Position numbers and translations under genes: made by a program. Below are positions 6,860-8,586 of a stretch of DNA of 8,586 nucleotides, piece after piece (within the stretch, counting starts at the first letter, position 1; every line of letters begins with the position of its first letter). Origin of the DNA: Opitutus sp. GAS368 (GTDB lineage Bacteria > Verrucomicrobiota > Verrucomicrobiia > Opitutales > Opitutaceae); the NCBI GenBank assembly GCA_945862035.1, contig CAMAXB010000124.1, positions 1-8,586 of the forward strand, in the 5' to 3' direction. The notes under the pieces were generated by a model. That model had not been told where the DNA came from, did not search any database, and saw only the letters and a list, made by a program, of their open reading frames with translations.

Positions 6860-6893
6860 GCGGAGGTGGAACGTAAAAGGGGGGACGGCGCGC

Positions 6894-8306
6894 TCAAAGG
6901 CCCAGCACCTTGAGCACGCCGCTCCAGAGCGAGGCCCAGAAGCGGCCCGATGCACGTTCGCCGTGGCCGGATGACGTTTCCTGAACCAGGAACATGCCCT
7001 GACCGGAGAAGAGGTCGTCGAAAAGCGGATTCAGTCCGCGGTAATAACCCCAGAAAGTCTCGGCCCGGACCGGCTGATAATCGAGGGTCGGCGTGAATCC
7101 AATGGTGGCCCGCTGGTTGGTCCGCCGGGCCGGAGCGGGCCGGCCCTCGCGCTCCACCAACTGCTCGGCCCGCACGCCGCGGCGGCCGGCGACCAGGAGC
7201 CGGCAGGGTCCCTGAAACTCAAAATAGCGAAACTGCAGGCTGATCCACGCCTGCCAGCGCAGCAGCTGCCAGCGGGGCCGGATCCGGAGGGGGCGATCCG
7301 CCGGTGTGATGACCCCCGCGAGAAAAGTCGGCCGAAGAATCAGCGATCCGCCCTCGGGCAGGGCCACGACGGCGAGCTCCAGGTGCGGGTCGTCCGCGTT
7401 GGAAAAGATCACACGGCGCTCACCTTCGGCCCGCACATTCCTCATACTGACCAGTTCAAACAAGCCGCAGGCCAGGCTCGTGAAGGGAATCCGCCAGTCG
7501 AGCAGGAAGCGGGTCTTCTTCGCGAGCCCCTCGTCGCTCGACTGGAGAAAGTTCTCGCGGATCAAAAGGACCTCGCCCGGCCACAGGGCGGTGTCGACTG
7601 ACACCCGGCTCCCCCCGACCGCGGGCTGCGCCGCAGCCGATTCAACCCAGCGGATGGGCCGCGACTTGGCGAGCAGCGGAGCGAGCCCGTAGAACAGTCC
7701 CAACTTGAATAAGGTCGGCCCGAAGACGAAGAGGGCGAGCGCAGTAACCACGTACACCCTGGACTTCTCCCAGGCCCGGCGGGTATAATGAACCACACGC
7801 GACTCGGTCTGCAGCTCGGCCTGAAGACGGCCCTGCAGCCGGGTGAGGGCGAGTTCGAGTCCGTCTCGCTCTCCAGTCAATTGCGGCAAGGAGCGCCGCA
7901 GGTCCACCAAGGCGTTGGTCGACTCCGCGCTCAGCGCCGTCATCCGCTCGATCTGGTCGGCGTTGGCCTTCTGCTGGTCGGGATTTCCCACCAGTCGGTC
8001 CCACCAGCTTTCCAGTTCCCGCAGGGTTGATATGACTTTGGTCGCCCGGGTCACCCGCTCTTCCTGAATAACGATATCGGATTGCATTTTGACCATTCGG
8101 GCTTCGATCTCAGCCCGGACGGCCTGCAACTGGTCCCTTTCATCCGTCAGCGCCTGGATCATGATCGCCCGGCTGCGGTCAAAATCCACCGTTTCTCGGA
8201 GGTACAAACCCAGCGCTACGGCGGCCACGCCAAGCACAACCATCAGCAAGCCCGCCGAGAGCTTTCGGAGCAGCCAACCGCCAATTTGATCCAGGAACGA
8301 ATACAT
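6894..8306 (-). CDS. Two-helix membrane protein with coiled coil, unknown function
   Basis: I do not recognise this 470-residue protein. A short amphipathic N-terminus is followed by a membrane helix at about 17-36, a long Glu/Arg/Gln-rich coiled coil (about 43-105 and 115-172, with a WW pair at 101-102), and a second membrane helix at about 184-211. The remaining 260 residues look like a soluble, beta-rich region with alternating hydrophobic residues and glycine turns, such as VDTALWPGEVLLIRENFL, LAVVALPEGGSLILRPTFL and RYFEFQGPCRLLVAGRRGV, ending near FSGQGMFLVQ. These repeats faintly recall AIM24-type beta-prism domains, but that is a weak resemblance. By topology the coiled coil and the C-terminal domain lie on opposite sides of the coil-enclosing helix pair: both termini share one side and the coil the other. 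It ends 34 bases before uvrB on the same strand, so the two are probably co-transcribed. There is no signal peptide cleavage site and no Shine-Dalgarno sequence before the ATG. Confidence 0.85.
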   Translation of the reverse strand: MYSFLDQIGGWLLRKLSAGLLMVVLGVAAVALGLYLRETVDFDRSRAIMIQALTDERDQLQAVRAEIEARMVKMQSDIVIQEERVTRATKVISTLRELESWWDRLVGNPDQQKANADQIERMTALSAESTNALVDLRRSLPQLTGERDGLELALTRLQGRLQAELQTESRVVHYTRRAWEKSRVYVVTALALFVFGPTLFKLGLFYGLAPLLAKSRPIRWVESAAAQPAVGGSRVSVDTALWPGEVLLIRENFLQSSDEGLAKKTRFLLDWRIPFTSLACGLFELVSMRNVRAEGERRVIFSNADDPHLELAVVALPEGGSLILRPTFLAGVITPADRPLRIRPRWQLLRWQAWISLQFRYFEFQGPCRLLVAGRRGVRAEQLVEREGRPAPARRTNQRATIGFTPTLDYQPVRAETFWGYYRGLNPLFDDLFSGQGMFLVQETSSGHGERASGRFWASLWSGVLKVLGL

Positions 8307-8447
8307 CCGCTTGGGGAGTGTCTGATCAACTTGGAAGCGATTTCAACCGCCCTTGTTCCAACGGGGCTGATTTCCTTCCACCGTTACCAAATGTGCTTCT
8401 GAGGATAAGGCTCCTTGCAACCCGCCCGGGGCCTGAGGGATGCCGTT

Positions 8448-8456
8448 TGCTATGAA
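8448..8456 (+). promoter_or_regulatory. Candidate extended -10 element
   Basis: TGC followed by TATGAA (8451-8456) matches the TGnTATAAT pattern of extended -10 promoters at most positions and lies 53 bases before the ATG at 8510. No -35 hexamer is found at the right distance: the bases around 8428-8433 are GC-rich. TTGCAA at 8415-8420 is too far upstream. Sigma-factor preference in this lineage is not known to me, so this is tentative. Confidence 0.25.
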
Positions 8457-8466
8457 CCGGACCGGT
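8456..8466. promoter_or_regulatory. 11-base palindrome, possible operator
   Basis: ACCGG-A-CCGGT is a perfect inverted repeat with a single central base. It abuts the candidate -10 element and would cover the expected transcription start, a position suited to a repressor site. No regulator can be named, and short GC-rich palindromes occur by chance in this genome type. Confidence 0.22.
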
Positions 8467-8509
8467 AGGCAGGCTCCACCCATCTCCCCTGAATCAACCC
8501 TTCGCTTTC

Positions 8510-8586
8510 ATGTCCAAGGCAATTGTCTCCACCCTCTACGATTCCGACGTCTTCAGAATGGCCTGCCGGCAGTTCGACAAGGCCGC
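8510..8586 (+). CDS. Probable glutamate dehydrogenase, N-terminal fragment
   Basis: Only 25 codons are in the window before it runs off the right edge. The ATG at 8510 opens a frame reading MSKAIVSTLYDSDVFRMACR and then QFDKA. The pattern of a short leader, then VFxMAxxQFDxAA, matches the N-terminal helix of Glu/Leu/Phe/Val dehydrogenases as found in PVC bacteria and others, where it precedes a stretch beginning L-x-L/I-x-x-x-x-R. Such enzymes interconvert glutamate and 2-oxoglutarate plus ammonia with NAD(P)H. No catalytic residues are in view, so the assignment rests on this N-terminal resemblance alone. There is no Shine-Dalgarno sequence; the bases before the ATG are pyrimidine-rich. Codon use (GTC, TCC, ACC, CTC, GAC, TTC) agrees with the neighbouring genes. 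Confidence 0.55.
   Translation, partial: MSKAIVSTLYDSDVFRMACRQFDKA

Larger units (their letters stand above)
8307..8509. promoter_or_regulatory. Divergent intergenic region between membrane protein and dehydrogenase genes
   Basis: These 203 bases separate two divergent starts and should hold both promoters. The region is visibly more AT-rich than the surrounding genes. For the minus-strand gene I see no convincing -35/-10 pair. For the plus-strand gene an extended -10-like element and an adjacent palindrome are listed separately. TTGGAA (8331-8336) and TTCCAA (8356-8361) form a spaced 6-bp inverted repeat of uncertain meaning. No small open frame or RNA gene is evident. Confidence 0.55.

Noticed and set aside
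6860..6955. In-frame N-terminal extension of UvrB by 32 residues
   Set aside because: It overlaps the upstream membrane protein gene, has no family counterpart, and the ATG at 6859 gives the standard UvrB N-terminus with K45 at its usual number.

Overview
The window looks like a chromosomal segment from a GC-rich member of the PVC group, most likely Verrucomicrobiota (Opitutaceae-like). This rests on the paired DUF1800/DUF1501 genes, which are typical of Planctomycetota and Verrucomicrobiota, the strong G/C preference at third codon positions, starts that mostly lack Shine-Dalgarno sequences, and the start of a gene resembling PVC-type glutamate dehydrogenases. The lineage is inferred from gene content, not from a marker RNA. 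There is no tRNA, rRNA, CRISPR array, transposase or phage gene.

Left arm, plus strand (1-4459). The window opens inside a DUF1800 gene, and a Tat-exported DUF1501 gene follows after 10 bases. These form a conserved pair of unknown biochemical role. A gene encoding an Xre-like helix-turn-helix fused to a metallo-beta-lactamase-fold hydrolase follows after 66 bases. Eleven bases later comes a beta-hydroxyacid dehydrogenase-family (3-hydroxyisobutyrate dehydrogenase-like) NAD-dependent oxidoreductase. The last two are close enough to be co-transcribed.

Convergent gap (4460-4816). Plus- and minus-strand transcription meet here. The gap holds a GC-rich stem-loop and, on the minus strand just past uvrB, what reads as a small exported protein gene broken by one base in a run of five Gs.

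Right arm, minus strand (4817-8306). A complete uvrB (excinuclease ABC subunit B) lies 34 bases downstream of an unrecognised gene. That gene encodes a two-helix membrane protein with a long coiled coil and a beta-rich C-terminal region. The two are probably co-transcribed in the order membrane protein then uvrB.

Right edge. A 203-base divergent intergenic region separates the membrane protein from the first 25 codons of a plus-strand gene, probably a Glu/Leu/Phe/Val-type glutamate dehydrogenase. The region contains an extended -10-like element and an 11-base palindrome.

No clear new multi-gene system is visible. The items most worth a second look are the HTH-hydrolase fusion, the altered substrate loop of the dehydrogenase, the membrane protein upstream of uvrB, and the frameshifted small gene after uvrB.
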